A DNA stretch of 64,000 nucleotides from Streptomyces sp. NBC_01276 (GCF_041435355.1 NZ_CP108444.1:410643-474642), one strand, 5' to 3'; positions 25,718 to 34,844 are shown, numbered from the stretch's first letter. A program made the numbers and translations. Notes: generated by a model from the sequence alone, not told the origin.

Positions 25718-26050
25718 TCACTCGGACGCCGACCAGTCGTAGAAGCGGGTGGCCATGGCGTCGGCGGGGGTCCGCCAGGTGGCCGGGTCGTAGGGCTGGA
25801 TGAAGGGCAGCAGGTCGTGGCTGATCCTCATGAAGCGCGGGTCCGTACGGGATTCCTGGATGCGTCGGCCGCCGTCGTCGTCGGCGAAGTCCTGGAGGTG
25901 GAAGTAGAGGCCCTTGTACATGAACAGGCGACGGCGCAGGGTGCCCATCCGTTCCGGCATGTCCGTCTTGTCGAACTCGGAGAAGAGACGGGTCACTTGG
26001 TCCTTCGACATGCTGTCCATCCGCGCCACGATCAGGTTGCTGTGCTGCAT
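25718..26050 (-). CDS. TcmI-family polyketide cyclase
   Basis: A 110-residue dimeric alpha-beta barrel protein. The N-terminus (VARMDSMSKDQVTRLFSEFDKTD), the RRLFMYKGLYFHLQDF strand and the PATWRTPADAMATRFYDW tail match TcmI-type cyclases, which close late rings of aromatic polyketides (JadI and others in angucyclines). It begins the PKS operon, 37 bases before KS-alpha. Confidence 0.93.
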   Translation of the reverse strand: MQHSNLIVARMDSMSKDQVTRLFSEFDKTDMPERMGTLRRRLFMYKGLYFHLQDFADDDGGRRIQESRTDPRFMRISHDLLPFIQPYDPATWRTPADAMATRFYDWSASE

Positions 26051-26087
26051 GCGTTGTCTCTCTCTTCCGTGAGGGGAGGGCGGGGGG

Positions 26088-26735
26088 TCAGGCGTGGTAC
26101 AGGCGGATGAAGTCGGCGACGCCGTCCGCGATCAGCGCGTCGGCTTCCTCCTGGGGCACCGGCAGCGCGCCCAGGAAGGAGCGCTGGACGACGGTGGAGG
26201 GGACCAGCAGGATGAACCGTTCCGCCGCCTGGTCCGCGTCGGGGATGTCGAGCAGGCCGCGGACCGCCAGGCGCCGCAGCCGCTGGGCCAGTTCGCGACG
26301 GGCCTGCCGGGGACCCGCCGCCTGCCACTTCTCGACGGCCTCGGTCGGCAGCCGGGTGACCTCGGCGCTGATGTGCCGGACGATGGCGAAGTGCTCGCGG
26401 AAGGCCTCCAGCGGCGCGAGCCAGGCCCGGCCGAGGGCGATGAGGTCCGCTTCGAGGTCGGTGATCTCTTCGAGGTAGCTGTCGGCGACGGCCGCGAGGG
26501 CCGCCGCCACGGAGGCGGAGCTGTCCAGCAGCACGCCCAGCAGCAGCTGCTCGTGGTCGGGGAAGTGCTGCGCGACGGTGTCCGTCAGCACGCCCGCCTC
26601 GGCCGCGGTGGCCCCGGCGGTGCAGCGCGTCCAGCCCTCGCGGGCCAGGACCGTACGGGCGGCCCGGACGATCTCACGGCGTTCCCCGGCCGGTCCGGAC
26701 GGGGCGCGCTCGATGGTTGCCAGGGGCGTTGCCAT
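26088..26735 (-). CDS. TetR-family regulator
   Basis: A 215-residue regulator with an N-terminal TetR HTH (AARTVLAREGWTRCTAGATAAEAGV...FPDHEQLLLGVL) and a helical ligand domain. It is not of the butyrolactone-receptor type. The HTH is somewhat divergent (TDTVAQHFPDHEQ instead of the usual YYHF motif). It starts the cyclase-KS operon and probably senses the product or an intermediate and controls export or the operon itself. Confidence 0.85.
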   Translation of the reverse strand: MATPLATIERAPSGPAGERREIVRAARTVLAREGWTRCTAGATAAEAGVLTDTVAQHFPDHEQLLLGVLLDSSASVAAALAAVADSYLEEITDLEADLIALGRAWLAPLEAFREHFAIVRHISAEVTRLPTEAVEKWQAAGPRQARRELAQRLRRLAVRGLLDIPDADQAAERFILLVPSTVVQRSFLGALPVPQEEADALIADGVADFIRLYHA

Positions 26736-26858
26736 GGTGGTGGTCTCTCCTCGTGAGGTGCTCGGGGATGCGCGTGCGGTGCTCTTGGTGTGCTCGTCCG
26801 CGGGCAGCCGGACGCGCCGCTCCCCCGGACCGGCGCGATGGCCGTCGGGACGCGGGCG

Positions 26859-26984
26859 GTCGGGCTACGGCCGTCGGGCTCGGGCGGTCGGGCTACGGCG
26901 GTCGGGCTCGGGCCGTTGGGCTACGGCCGTCGGGCTCGGGCCGTCGGGCTACGGCCGTCTGGCTCGGGCCGTCGGGCGCGCGGC
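26859..26984. repeat. 14-bp tandem repeat, nine units in a 28-bp alternating pattern
   Basis: Units alternate between GTCGGGCTACGGCC and GTCGGGCTCGGGCC forms with few changes. It fills much of the 271-base gap between the TetR gene and the next monooxygenase. No gene is supported here. Confidence 0.92.
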
Positions 26985-27006
26985 GCTCAGGGTCGGCCGG
27001 CGGGCC

Positions 27007-28473
27007 TCATGCGGGGCCGAACCAGCGCTCCAGGGCCATCGGCAGGTCGTGGTGGCTGCCGGGCGCGGCCCAGGCCACGTACCCGTCGGGCCGGACCAGC
27101 AGTGCGGTGGTGTCGTCCGGCAGCTCGCCCCCGGGCGGGCCGACGGGGCGGGCGGTGACGGTGTCCACCCGGTCGCCCCAGGCGGCGGCGCGCTGGCGCA
27201 GCCGCGGGTTGTCGGCCAGGTCGAGCAGAACGCCCCGGGCGGGACGCAGCAGCGCGGTGGCGGAGGTCCGCCCGCCGGGCCCGTCCAGTTCCAGTCCGGG
27301 CATCCGGCGGCCGAGCAGCGGGTGGCCGCCCCTGCCGACGTCGTAGGTGATCTCCAGTCCGGTCACCATGGCCGCGAGGTGGCGGGCCACGTCCTCGTAA
27401 GCCATGAGCTCGCGCAGGGAGTCGCGCAGCGGCTGCACCTCGGCGCCGCTCAGGAACAGCAGCCCCTGGGCCCGGGTGTTCATGAGCAGCCGCCTGCCGA
27501 CCGGGTGCCGTTCCCCGTGGTAGGTGTCGAGCAGGGCGAGCGGCGCCCGGCCCCGGACCACGGAGGCCAGCTTCCAGCCGAGGTTGACCGCGTCCTGGAT
27601 GCCGGTGTTCATGCCCTGCCCGCCCGCGGGCAGGTGGATGTGCGCGGCGTCGCCCGCCAGCAGTACGCGGCCGCGCCGGTACTCGGTGACCTGCCGGGCC
27701 GCGTCTCCGAAGGCACTCACCCACACCGGCTCGGCGGCCGAGATGTCCTCGCCGGTCAGCCGCTGCCAGGCGGCGGCGACCTCCTCGAAGGACGGCGGGG
27801 CCTCGCGCCGCCGCGGCGGGGTGCCGCGTTCGCAGACGACGATGCGGGTGGTGCCGCCGGGCAGCGGGCCGACCATCACCATGCCGCCGGGCAGGGTCTC
27901 GCCGATCATGCGGGGCTTGAGCTCGATGCCCTTGATGTCGGCGAGGTACATCTCCATGGTGGCGGCCGTGCCGGGGAAGTCGAAGCCGGCCGCCTTGCGC
28001 ACGGTGCTGCGCCCGCCGTCGCAGCCCACCAGCCAGGCCGCGCGCAGGGTGTGGACCCCGTCCGGCCCGCGCACCTCGACCTCGACGCCGTCCTCGTCCT
28101 CGCGCAGCGCGAGCACCTCGTGGCCGCGCCGGATGTCGGCGCCCAGGCCCGTGGCCCATTCCTCCAGGTGCGTTTCGGTGACGGACTGCGGAACGGTCTT
28201 GGCCGCCTGGCAGGCTCCGTCGAGGACGCCGAAGTCGAGGGGCAGGCCACCGAAGTGGCCGAGGGTGCTGCGTTCGATGTCGCCGAAGCGCGCGAGGATG
28301 CCGCGCTGGTCGAAGGTCTCCAGCGTGCGCGCGGTGAAGCCGAGGCCGCGCGATTCGCCCGTGCGGCGCTCCAGGCGCTCCAGGACCACGACGGCGACTC
28401 CCGCCAGCCGCAGTTCGCCCGCGAGCATCATGCCCGCGGGGCCCGCGCCGACGACGATGACCGGTGCGTCCAT
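27007..28473 (-). CDS. FAD-dependent aromatic polyketide monooxygenase
   Basis: A 488-residue PHBH-type hydroxylase. The N-terminal VVGAGPAGMMLAGEL dinucleotide motif, GCDGGRSTVRKAAGF and VLLAGDAAHIHLPAGGQG are all intact. It is closely related in layout to the N-terminal half of the fusion at 20.4 kb; such pairs (JadH/JadF, PgaE/PgaM) act together in angucycline biosynthesis. ATG at 28473 has a perfect AAGGAG. Confidence 0.93.
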   Translation of the reverse strand: MDAPVIVVGAGPAGMMLAGELRLAGVAVVVLERLERRTGESRGLGFTARTLETFDQRGILARFGDIERSTLGHFGGLPLDFGVLDGACQAAKTVPQSVTETHLEEWATGLGADIRRGHEVLALREDEDGVEVEVRGPDGVHTLRAAWLVGCDGGRSTVRKAAGFDFPGTAATMEMYLADIKGIELKPRMIGETLPGGMVMVGPLPGGTTRIVVCERGTPPRRREAPPSFEEVAAAWQRLTGEDISAAEPVWVSAFGDAARQVTEYRRGRVLLAGDAAHIHLPAGGQGMNTGIQDAVNLGWKLASVVRGRAPLALLDTYHGERHPVGRRLLMNTRAQGLLFLSGAEVQPLRDSLRELMAYEDVARHLAAMVTGLEITYDVGRGGHPLLGRRMPGLELDGPGGRTSATALLRPARGVLLDLADNPRLRQRAAAWGDRVDTVTARPVGPPGGELPDDTTALLVRPDGYVAWAAPGSHHDLPMALERWFGPA

Positions 28474-28670
28474 CACGACTCCTTGAATTCGCCTCCGGAG
28501 ACAGTGCACCGGATCTTGACTACAAGGTTCTTCGGACGCGAGCGGCCGTTCAATGGTGCTGGATTCAGGACTCGGTCAGGTTCCACAAGGGCCGGTCCGG
28601 TGGGTCGGAGAACGGCCAAGGGAATGTCAAGACCAGGTCAGACCGCTCCGTCCGGCCGGTGGGACGTGAC

Positions 28671-29516
28671 TCAGGTGCGGGCCGCGGCGCGGCGGTCGAA
28701 GCAGGCGCGGACGTCGCTCTCGCTGTAGTACGTACGGCCCGCGCGGTTGCGCCGGCGCCACCGCTCCTCGCTCGCCAGCCGGTACACGGTGCCCGTCGGG
28801 GTGTGCCACAGCTGCGCGATGTCGCCGGCGGTGAGCCAGCGTTCGGTGGCCGGCGCGGCGGCGCCGGGCGCCCGCCCGGCCTCCATGGAGTCGCTCAGCT
28901 CGCTCCACCGGTCGCTGGTCCAGCGGTGGGCCGGGTCGGTGTCGCACACGACCGCCCGGCCGGCGGTCCGGTCCGCGTCGCGGACGGACAGGGCCAGGGC
29001 TCCGGGGCAGCCGGCCTCGGGGCAGTCGCCGAGGCGGAAGGTGCGGGCCGGGTCGGGGAAGGCGGCGCGGCGTCCGGACCGGACCAGGCGGGCGATCTCC
29101 TCGGAGGCCTCCGCGGCCGCCGGGTGGGCGGCGATCCAGTCGGCGTTGCGCTGCAGGAAGGCGGTCAGGGCGGCGACGGTGCGCGGCGGTGCGGGGAACC
29201 CGCGCTCCTGTGCGACGAGTCCGCCCCAGGAGCCGAGCACGGAGACCATCCGGGCCCGTACGTCGGCCGCGGCCCCGTTGAAGGGGAGTCCGGGCAGCTC
29301 GCCGCCGGTCGTCCGCTCGCGCAGGCTGCCGGGGGTCATCCCGCCGAGGACGCGCCCGCACTCCTCGTACAGGTGCGCCAGTTCGCCGAGGCCCGCCGAG
29401 AGGTGGTCCCGGCAGGTCCGGCACAGCCGGCTGCCCCGGACCGTACGCCGGCGGGGGCGTCCGTCGGCTCCGGCGCCGCGGCAGCCCTCCCCGTGACACA
29501 GTGCCGTGACCGTCAT
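28671..29516 (-). CDS. Zinc-binding protein with C-terminal excisionase-like HTH
   Basis: A 281-residue protein. The N-terminus has paired cysteines (CHGEGC, CRTC), a second set lies near residues 160-190, and the C-terminal 55 residues form a MerR/excisionase-like winged helix (WLTAGDIAQLWHTPTGTVYRL). Similar proteins are common in Streptomyces prophages and integrative elements. It looks foreign to the biosynthetic operon. Function unknown; DNA binding is likely. Confidence 0.65.
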   Translation of the reverse strand: MTVTALCHGEGCRGAGADGRPRRRTVRGSRLCRTCRDHLSAGLGELAHLYEECGRVLGGMTPGSLRERTTGGELPGLPFNGAAADVRARMVSVLGSWGGLVAQERGFPAPPRTVAALTAFLQRNADWIAAHPAAAEASEEIARLVRSGRRAAFPDPARTFRLGDCPEAGCPGALALSVRDADRTAGRAVVCDTDPAHRWTSDRWSELSDSMEAGRAPGAAAPATERWLTAGDIAQLWHTPTGTVYRLASEERWRRRNRAGRTYYSESDVRACFDRRAAART

Positions 29517-29583
29517 GTCGTTCCCCCCTCGGCTCGTTGCGGTGGTCTGCGTGCTCCCGCGCGGGTGCGCGGGGCGGGCGGCT

Positions 29584-30354
29584 TCAGCCCTGGCCGAACC
29601 GGAAGCCGACGCCGCGGATGGTGATGATCCATCCGGCGCCTATCTTGTTGCGCAGGGTGCTCACGTGCGTGTCCACGGTCCGGCGGGACCAGGAGTCGCC
29701 CCACACCTGCTGCATCAGCATCTTGCGGGGGATGACGGTGTCGGGATGGGACGCGAGGAGGTAGAGCATGTCGAACTCCTTGCGGGTGGTCTCGACGGGC
29801 ACCCCGTCCAGCGTCACCTCGCGCGTCCCCGAGTCGATCCGCAGCGGACCACGGGTGATGGTGGCGGCGACGGGCCGGGTGGGGCGCGCCCGGCGCATGA
29901 CGGCCTCCATGCGGGCCATCAGTTCGCGGAATCCGTAGGGCTTGGCCAGGTAGTCGTCCGCGCCCGCCTGGAGGCCGAGGACCCGGTCGAGTTCGCTGCC
30001 CCGGGCGGTGACCGCTATCAGGGGGATCTCGTGGGCGGCGCGGATGCCCCGGCAGACCTCCAAGCCGTCCAGGTCGGGCAGTTCCAGGTCGAGGAGCACC
30101 AGGTCGGCGTCAACGTAGCTGCGCAGCGCCTCGCCACCGGTACCCACGATGTCGACCTCGTGCCCGTGCCGGCGCAGACCGCGCGCCAGCGTCTCGGCCT
30201 CGGCCGAGTTGCTCTCCACGATGAGGATCCGCCACAGCGCCGACTGCGTCGGCGTGTGCTGCGGTGTTCTCGGGCCTTCGGCCGGTGAGAAACCGCCGTT
30301 CGCTCCCGCGGCGACTGTGTGAGGTTCCAGCACAGCCATGGTCCGCTGGTTCAT
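29584..30354 (-). CDS. Atypical OmpR-family response regulator (JadR1-like)
   Basis: A 256-residue protein with a receiver domain (about 40-155) and an OmpR winged helix (about 165-255; TRKEFDMLYLLASHP). The phospho-acceptor Asp (LLDLELPDLDG) and Lys (LAKPYG) remain, but the acidic pair normally near the first strand is replaced by ES in ILIVESNS. JadR1-type regulators of angucycline clusters are similarly atypical and bind the end product instead of a phosphate. No histidine kinase is nearby. ATG at 30354 has GGGAGG. An ARE-like operator lies upstream. Confidence 0.88.
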   Translation of the reverse strand: MNQRTMAVLEPHTVAAGANGGFSPAEGPRTPQHTPTQSALWRILIVESNSAEAETLARGLRRHGHEVDIVGTGGEALRSYVDADLVLLDLELPDLDGLEVCRGIRAAHEIPLIAVTARGSELDRVLGLQAGADDYLAKPYGFRELMARMEAVMRRARPTRPVAATITRGPLRIDSGTREVTLDGVPVETTRKEFDMLYLLASHPDTVIPRKMLMQQVWGDSWSRRTVDTHVSTLRNKIGAGWIITIRGVGFRFGQG

Positions 30355-30395
30355 CTGCCCCCCTCCCTCAAGCTCGGTTGGGTCAACGTCAAGAA

Positions 30396-30423
30396 GATAC
30401 AAACCGCTGCGTCGGTTTGTCAA
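30396..30423 (-). promoter_or_regulatory. ARE-like operator upstream of response regulator
   Basis: ACAAACCG-CTGCGT-CGGTTTGT is a perfect 8-bp inverted repeat matching autoregulatory elements bound by ArpA/ScbR/FarA-type receptors. It lies 45-70 bases before the response-regulator start. Confidence 0.85.
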
Positions 30424-30528
30424 AGCCCACAAAACATGGCCAGGCTCTCGATAAAAGGGTTAAATCGGGCCATCAGTAGGCGAAAAACCACGTTGATCAG
30501 GCCATCCGGAGGGACCCACACCCGCTTC

Positions 30529-30554
30529 CAATACCAACGGGACGGTTTAATAAT
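30529..30554 (+). promoter_or_regulatory. ARE-like operator upstream of receptor-type TetR gene
   Basis: ATACCAACGGGACGGTTTAA shares the ATAC-n2-ACGGGACGG core with the operator at 37956 before another receptor gene. It is 28 bases from the GTG, suggesting autoregulation. Confidence 0.7.
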
Positions 30555-30581
30555 AGAAGGAAACTGATACAGGAGCTATGC

Positions 30582-31199
30582 GTGATCAAACAAGAACGCG
30601 CTGTCCGCACCCGCCGCGCACTGATCGAATCGGCGGCCAGGGTGTTCGGACGGCGCGGGTACGCAGAGGCGACGCTGAGCATGATCAGCGTCGGAGCCGG
30701 AGTCAGCCCGGGCGCGCTGCACTTCCACTTCGAGAACAAGGCCGCGATCGCGGCGGCCGTCGAGGCGGCTGCCGCGCGGGCACTGCGCGCTGCGGCCCGG
30801 GAGGTGTACGCGCGGCGCACTTCGGCCCTCCAGGCCCTGGCGGACAGCTCCCACGCCCTCGCCGGGCTGCTCCTGTCCGACGTGGTGGCACGGGCCGGCT
30901 TCCAGCTCAGCCGGGAGCCCACCTACCCGTCGTCGTTCGCCCTGCCCGGGGAGTGGCACGAGTACGTCCACCGGCTGCTGACGGAGGCGGCGCACGAGGA
31001 CTCCCTGCTGCCCGGCCTCAACCGCCAGAGCGTCACCACGACGGTGGTGGCCGCCACGCTCGGCTTCGAGGTGCTCGGCCGGGACGACGCCCAGTGGCTC
31101 GCCCCGCGCACGCTGGCCGGGTTCTGGCGGGTGGTCATGCCCTGTCTGGCGACCCCGGCCACCCTGCGCGCCCTGGGTGCCGCCGGCCGCGGCTCCTGA
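30582..31199 (+). CDS. Gamma-butyrolactone receptor-type TetR regulator
   Basis: A 205-residue ArpA/ScbR-family repressor. The HTH (ESAARVFGRRGYAEATLSMI...GVSPGALHFHFENK) is typical, and Trp125 aligns with the ligand-pocket Trp of ArpA/CprB. GTG with AGGAG. It is divergent from the JadR1-like regulator, as jadR2 is from jadR1. It may be a true receptor or a pseudo-receptor that binds antibiotics; sequence alone cannot decide. Confidence 0.9.
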   Translation: MIKQERAVRTRRALIESAARVFGRRGYAEATLSMISVGAGVSPGALHFHFENKAAIAAAVEAAAARALRAAAREVYARRTSALQALADSSHALAGLLLSDVVARAGFQLSREPTYPSSFALPGEWHEYVHRLLTEAAHEDSLLPGLNRQSVTTTVVAATLGFEVLGRDDAQWLAPRTLAGFWRVVMPCLATPATLRALGAAGRGS

Positions 31200-31279
31200 C
31201 GCGCCGGGGCGGCCCCCGCCCCAACGGCGGCCCCCGCCCCGCCACGGCGGCCGCCGACCGCCGCGACCGACACCGGAAC

Positions 31280-31325
31280 GGCCCCTGGCCCGTACCCCCG
31301 CGATCGGGGGTACGGGCCAGGGGCC
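31280..31325. terminator. Bidirectional terminator, 20-bp stem
   Basis: A perfect 20-bp stem with a 6-base GCGATC loop lies between the converging receptor-type gene and the aromatase gene. Confidence 0.9.
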
Positions 31326-31383
31326 GGGTCCTGTCCGCCCGCGCCCGCCCTGCCGGGAGGCCAGGGTCGGCCGCCCGGCCCGC

Positions 31384-32349
31384 TCACACCGGCCGCAGGC
31401 TCCTGACCGACTCCCTGGCGTACTGCTGCGCGGGCTCCAGGGTGGCCAGGCTCTCGCGGCCCAGCACCTCCCGCACGTACCGGCCCGCCCGCGCGGGGTC
31501 CGCGCCGGGTCCCAGCATCCGCTCGACCGCGCCCGCGTCCAGCAGGACGTCGTGCCGGCACACCACGGTGACCCCCGTGGCGTCCGGCTCGACGGACCAC
31601 TCCCCGGCGTGCGCGGCCAGCAGGGGGTGCGGCCGGGTGCGCTTGAAGACGATGCGGCCGGCCGCCGGGAAGCACACCCGCACCTCCTCGGTGGTGTACG
31701 CGGAGCCGTCGTCGGCCAGGTTGACCAGGCGGGTGCGCTGCACCCCCGGGCGGTCCTCCGTGACGTCGGCGCCCACGACGTGCGCGACCCGGCCGGGCCA
31801 GGAGCCCACCCGGTAGAGGAACTCGTGGACGGGTTCGGCCGGTCCCGGGATCCGCACCGAGTCCTCGAAGGACAGCAGCAGCCCGTCGATCCTCTGCCAG
31901 CGCTCCGCGAGGGCGGCCAGTCGGCCGAGCACACCGCGGGCTTCGGCCTGTGCGGACGCGAGCACGCGCGCGACATCCGCCGTCCGGTTCCCGGCGACGG
32001 TGATGTCCTGCTCCAGCGACAGCCGCGACCAGCCCGGAGCAAGCTCCTCCACGCTCCACGAGCCGCCGGAGGTGGTCACGGGGTCGGCCGGACGCTCCTG
32101 GCGGAAGCCGACGCGCCGGTGGTGCGCGTCCAGGGTCCGCCGCCACAGCGACGGCCGCGCGGTCCCGTCCGCGATCGCCCACTGGGCGTACCGGTCCGTG
32201 GTGCCGTCGAACTCAAGCCTCTCCACGTGCACGGTGTCCGGCAGGAACAGCGGCCAAGGCGCCGTGTCGGCCACCACGTTGTACAGGACCCCGGCCGGTG
32301 CGGCCGCGTCGACCGCGTGTGACATCCGGTGTACTCGCTCGACAGACAT
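31384..32349 (-). CDS. Polyketide aromatase/cyclase, two-domain (SRPBCC)
   Basis: A 321-residue protein with two SRPBCC (START-like) domains (about 5-150 and 160-315). Each begins with the membrane-free helix-grip pattern (HAVDAAAPAGVLYNVVADT; EPVHEFLYRVGSWPGRVAHV). Didomain aromatase/cyclases shape the first ring of ketoreduced polyketides. It is separated from the KS operon by the regulators and followed by an ACP gene upstream on the same strand. Confidence 0.93.
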   Translation of the reverse strand: MSVERVHRMSHAVDAAAPAGVLYNVVADTAPWPLFLPDTVHVERLEFDGTTDRYAQWAIADGTARPSLWRRTLDAHHRRVGFRQERPADPVTTSGGSWSVEELAPGWSRLSLEQDITVAGNRTADVARVLASAQAEARGVLGRLAALAERWQRIDGLLLSFEDSVRIPGPAEPVHEFLYRVGSWPGRVAHVVGADVTEDRPGVQRTRLVNLADDGSAYTTEEVRVCFPAAGRIVFKRTRPHPLLAAHAGEWSVEPDATGVTVVCRHDVLLDAGAVERMLGPGADPARAGRYVREVLGRESLATLEPAQQYARESVRSLRPV

Positions 32350-32455
32350 CAGACACCTCTCTCAACGCTTGACGCAGAGTCTGTCTGTATCCGCCGGAGT
32401 CCCCTTGGAATGCCGCTCGATTTCCGCCCGCGGCCCGCCCCGCCGGTACCCGCGA

Positions 32456-32725
32456 TCACACCGCGGCGGCGGCCCGGCTGCGCAGGACCTGGTTGACGCA
32501 CCGCAGGAAGCTCCTCGGCGTGTCCGCCAGTTCGAGCAGCTCACCGTCGAGGAGTACGTCGTACCTCCGCTCGATGGAGCCGATGGCCTGCAGGACGGAG
32601 AGCGAGTCGTAGCCGAGCTCGTCCCAGTACAGGTCCTGCACGTCCTCGCTCAGCTCCGCGCACTCCTCCTCGCCTCCCCAGATCCGCAGGATGCGGGCCA
32701 GCTCCGTGAGCTCCAGCCGGTCCAT
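32456..32725 (-). CDS. Second type II acyl carrier protein
   Basis: An 89-residue ACP with DELGYDSLSVLQ; Ser41 carries phosphopantetheine. ATG at 32725 is preceded by GGGAGAGG; upstream frame is not coding-like. It lies 106 bases before the aromatase. It is an extra ACP besides that of the minimal PKS, perhaps for a different starter unit or a tailoring step. Confidence 0.9.
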   Translation of the reverse strand: MDRLELTELARILRIWGGEEECAELSEDVQDLYWDELGYDSLSVLQAIGSIERRYDVLLDGELLELADTPRSFLRCVNQVLRSRAAAAV

Positions 32726-32898
32726 GGCTTGCCTCTCCCCTCGTCCACCGGGGCGTCGGCGCACACCGGGTCGCGACGAGCCTGGTCCCACCGGATGGAG
32801 AGCCGCTCACGCCGTCGCCCAGCCGCGCTGGAGCCGTCGACGCGCGCCCTGCCACGGCCCCGCCGTACCCGGACCGCCGCCCCGGGCGACCCGCTGCG

Positions 32899-33720
32899 TC
32901 AGGCCGCGTAGAGGTCGAAGGTCGAGCTGCGGCGCGGGCCCGCGGCCACGTCGAGCGCCGGGTCCACCCGGAGCATCGCCTGGTGCAGGCGCTGGAGCTG
33001 CTGCGAGGGTTCCACGCCGAGTTCACCGATCAGCCGGGCCCGGAGCCTTCGGTACACGTCCAGCGCGGTGGCCTGCCGTCCGGACCGGTACAGCGCGACC
33101 ATCGCCTGCGAGTGCAGCCCCTCGTGCTGCGGGTTCCTGGCCATCAGCTCGGTGAGCTCGGCGAGGAGTTCGCTGTGCCGTCCCAGGCGCAGGTCCACGT
33201 CGATGCGCCGCTCGGTGGTGACCAGCCGGCTCTCCGCCAGCCGCAGCACCTCGATCTCCAGGATCGGCCCGACCTTGACGTCGACGAGGGCGGGTCCCTG
33301 CCACAGGTCGAGGGCCTTGCGCAGCATCTGCGCCGCGCGTTCGTCGTCGCCCTCGTCGAAGGCGCTCTGGCCACCGGCCACGAGGGCCTCGTACGCGTGG
33401 ACGTCCACCGACTCCTGCGGGATCTGGAGCAGGTAGCCTCCGTGCCGGGTCGCGAGCACGTCCTTGGCCGTGCCGGGGGCGCCCGGTCCCATCGCGGTGC
33501 CCAGTCTGCGGCGCAGCTGCAGGATGTACGTCTGCAGGGTGGTGAGGGCGCTCTCCGGGAGCTTGGTCCCCCAGATCTCCTCCATCAGGGTCGGTACGGG
33601 CATCACCCGGCCCGGGTAGAGCGCGAGAAGCGCCAGGATCTGACGCGGCTTGCCCGCCGTAGGAACGATCGATGCCCCGTTGACCTCGGCACTCAACGGA
33701 CCCAGAACCTGAATCTCCAC
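32899..33720 (-). CDS. SARP-family activator (pair 1, member A)
   Basis: A 273-residue SARP: winged helix (AGKPRQILALLAL, ESALTTLQTYILQLRRRLG) followed by the BTAD helices to about residue 245. It ends TFDLYAA. It is very similar along its full length to the SARP at 46554-47375, including that tail, so the two arose by duplication. GTG start with GGGGAG-type leader. It is co-directional with the second SARP of the pair and with the ACP/aromatase genes it may control. Confidence 0.93.
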   Translation of the reverse strand: MEIQVLGPLSAEVNGASIVPTAGKPRQILALLALYPGRVMPVPTLMEEIWGTKLPESALTTLQTYILQLRRRLGTAMGPGAPGTAKDVLATRHGGYLLQIPQESVDVHAYEALVAGGQSAFDEGDDERAAQMLRKALDLWQGPALVDVKVGPILEIEVLRLAESRLVTTERRIDVDLRLGRHSELLAELTELMARNPQHEGLHSQAMVALYRSGRQATALDVYRRLRARLIGELGVEPSQQLQRLHQAMLRVDPALDVAAGPRRSSTFDLYAA

Positions 33721-34022
33721 GGTCTCCCGTCTCCCCTCCGTTATTTTGTCGAGATACTCACGGTTTTCAGTATTCGACCCGATGACGGTAAGGCAGCCCA
33801 GGGCGGCATCACCGCGTTCTCAAGCCGACGTCGAGCAGACCTCCGAAGGGGGCGAACAGCCGCGGGATTCGAAACGCCGTCTTCCGATTGGCTGCCAGAA
33901 CCCCTGTTCAGCCCGCAGATCAGTTCGGTCGCTTCTGTTCCGCTTGCCTGATGCGCAAATTCGTTCCGCGGATTTCCGGAAGGTTCCGGAAAGGAGTGGG
34001 CAAATGATCTTCAAATGATCCG
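33721..34022. other. Intergenic region between paired SARP genes
   Basis: 302 bases. Near 33752-33774 GATACT...AGTATTC flanks CACGGTTTTC, a possible ARE-like dyad upstream of the first SARP. No gene is supported. Confidence 0.4.
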
Positions 34023-34844
34023 TCAGCCCACTCGGGCGAGCCGCTTGCGGGCCGTCTCCGGGGATTCCGCCGGGCTCTCGGGGCCGCTCATCAGGATCGA
34101 CCGCTGGAGACTGCGCAGGGCGGAGGACGGCTCGATGCCGAGCTCGCGGACGAGGGTGGCGCGCAGCCGCTGGTAGACGCTGAGCGCCTCGCCGCGGCGG
34201 CCGGAGCGGTGGAGGGCGAGCATGAACTGCCCGTGCAGGTTCTCGTGGATGCGGTAGCGGCTGGCCAGGACGGTCAGTTCCGCGAGCAGTTCGCGGTGCC
34301 GGCCCAGGCGCAGGTCGGCCTCGATGCGCTGGTCGAGCGCGCACAGCCGGGTCTCCTCCAGGCGCCGCGTCTCCATGTCCAGCTGGACACCGCCCTCCAC
34401 GTCGGCGAAGGCCGGCCCGGACCAGAGCGCCAGCGCCTCGCGCAGCAGCCGTGCGGCACCGGGGAAGTCGCCCGCGTCCATCGCCCGGTAGCCCATTCCG
34501 GCCAGCCGGTCGAATTCGCGGACGTCGCTGGTCCCGCCGGCGCTGCTGAGCATGTAGCCGCCGGGCAGCGTGACGAGCACGTCCTTGGGGGTCCGCGTCC
34601 CGTCGGTGCCCTCCAGCGCGGTGGCGATCAGGCCGCGCAGCTGGAGCACGTAGGTCTGGAGCGTCGTACGGGCACTGCGCGGCGGCTGCTCGCCCCACAG
34701 TTCCTCGATCAGCGCGGACACCGGGACCACCTGGTCCGCGTGGAGCGCGAGCAGGGCCAGCACCTGACGGGGCTTGGCGGCGGTCGGCGTGATGGAGACC
34801 CCGTTCTCCCGCACGGTCAGTGCGCCCAGTACATCGATGTCCAC
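34023..34844 (-). CDS. SARP-family activator (pair 1, member B)
   Basis: A 273-residue SARP with a standard winged helix (AAKPRQVLALLALH, PPRSARTTLQTYVLQLRG) and BTAD domain. GTG at 34844 follows GGGGAG, and the homologous SARP at 48361 has the same GTG and leader, which supports this start over an ATG at 34868. A composite ARE lies upstream, so it should be a direct target of a butyrolactone receptor. Confidence 0.92.
   Translation of the reverse strand: MDIDVLGALTVRENGVSITPTAAKPRQVLALLALHADQVVPVSALIEELWGEQPPRSARTTLQTYVLQLRGLIATALEGTDGTRTPKDVLVTLPGGYMLSSAGGTSDVREFDRLAGMGYRAMDAGDFPGAARLLREALALWSGPAFADVEGGVQLDMETRRLEETRLCALDQRIEADLRLGRHRELLAELTVLASRYRIHENLHGQFMLALHRSGRRGEALSVYQRLRATLVRELGIEPSSALRSLQRSILMSGPESPAESPETARKRLARVG

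Noticed and set aside
31177..32322. A 381-residue + strand frame over the aromatase
   Set aside because: Antisense shadow; the aromatase/cyclase on the minus strand has two recognisable domains.
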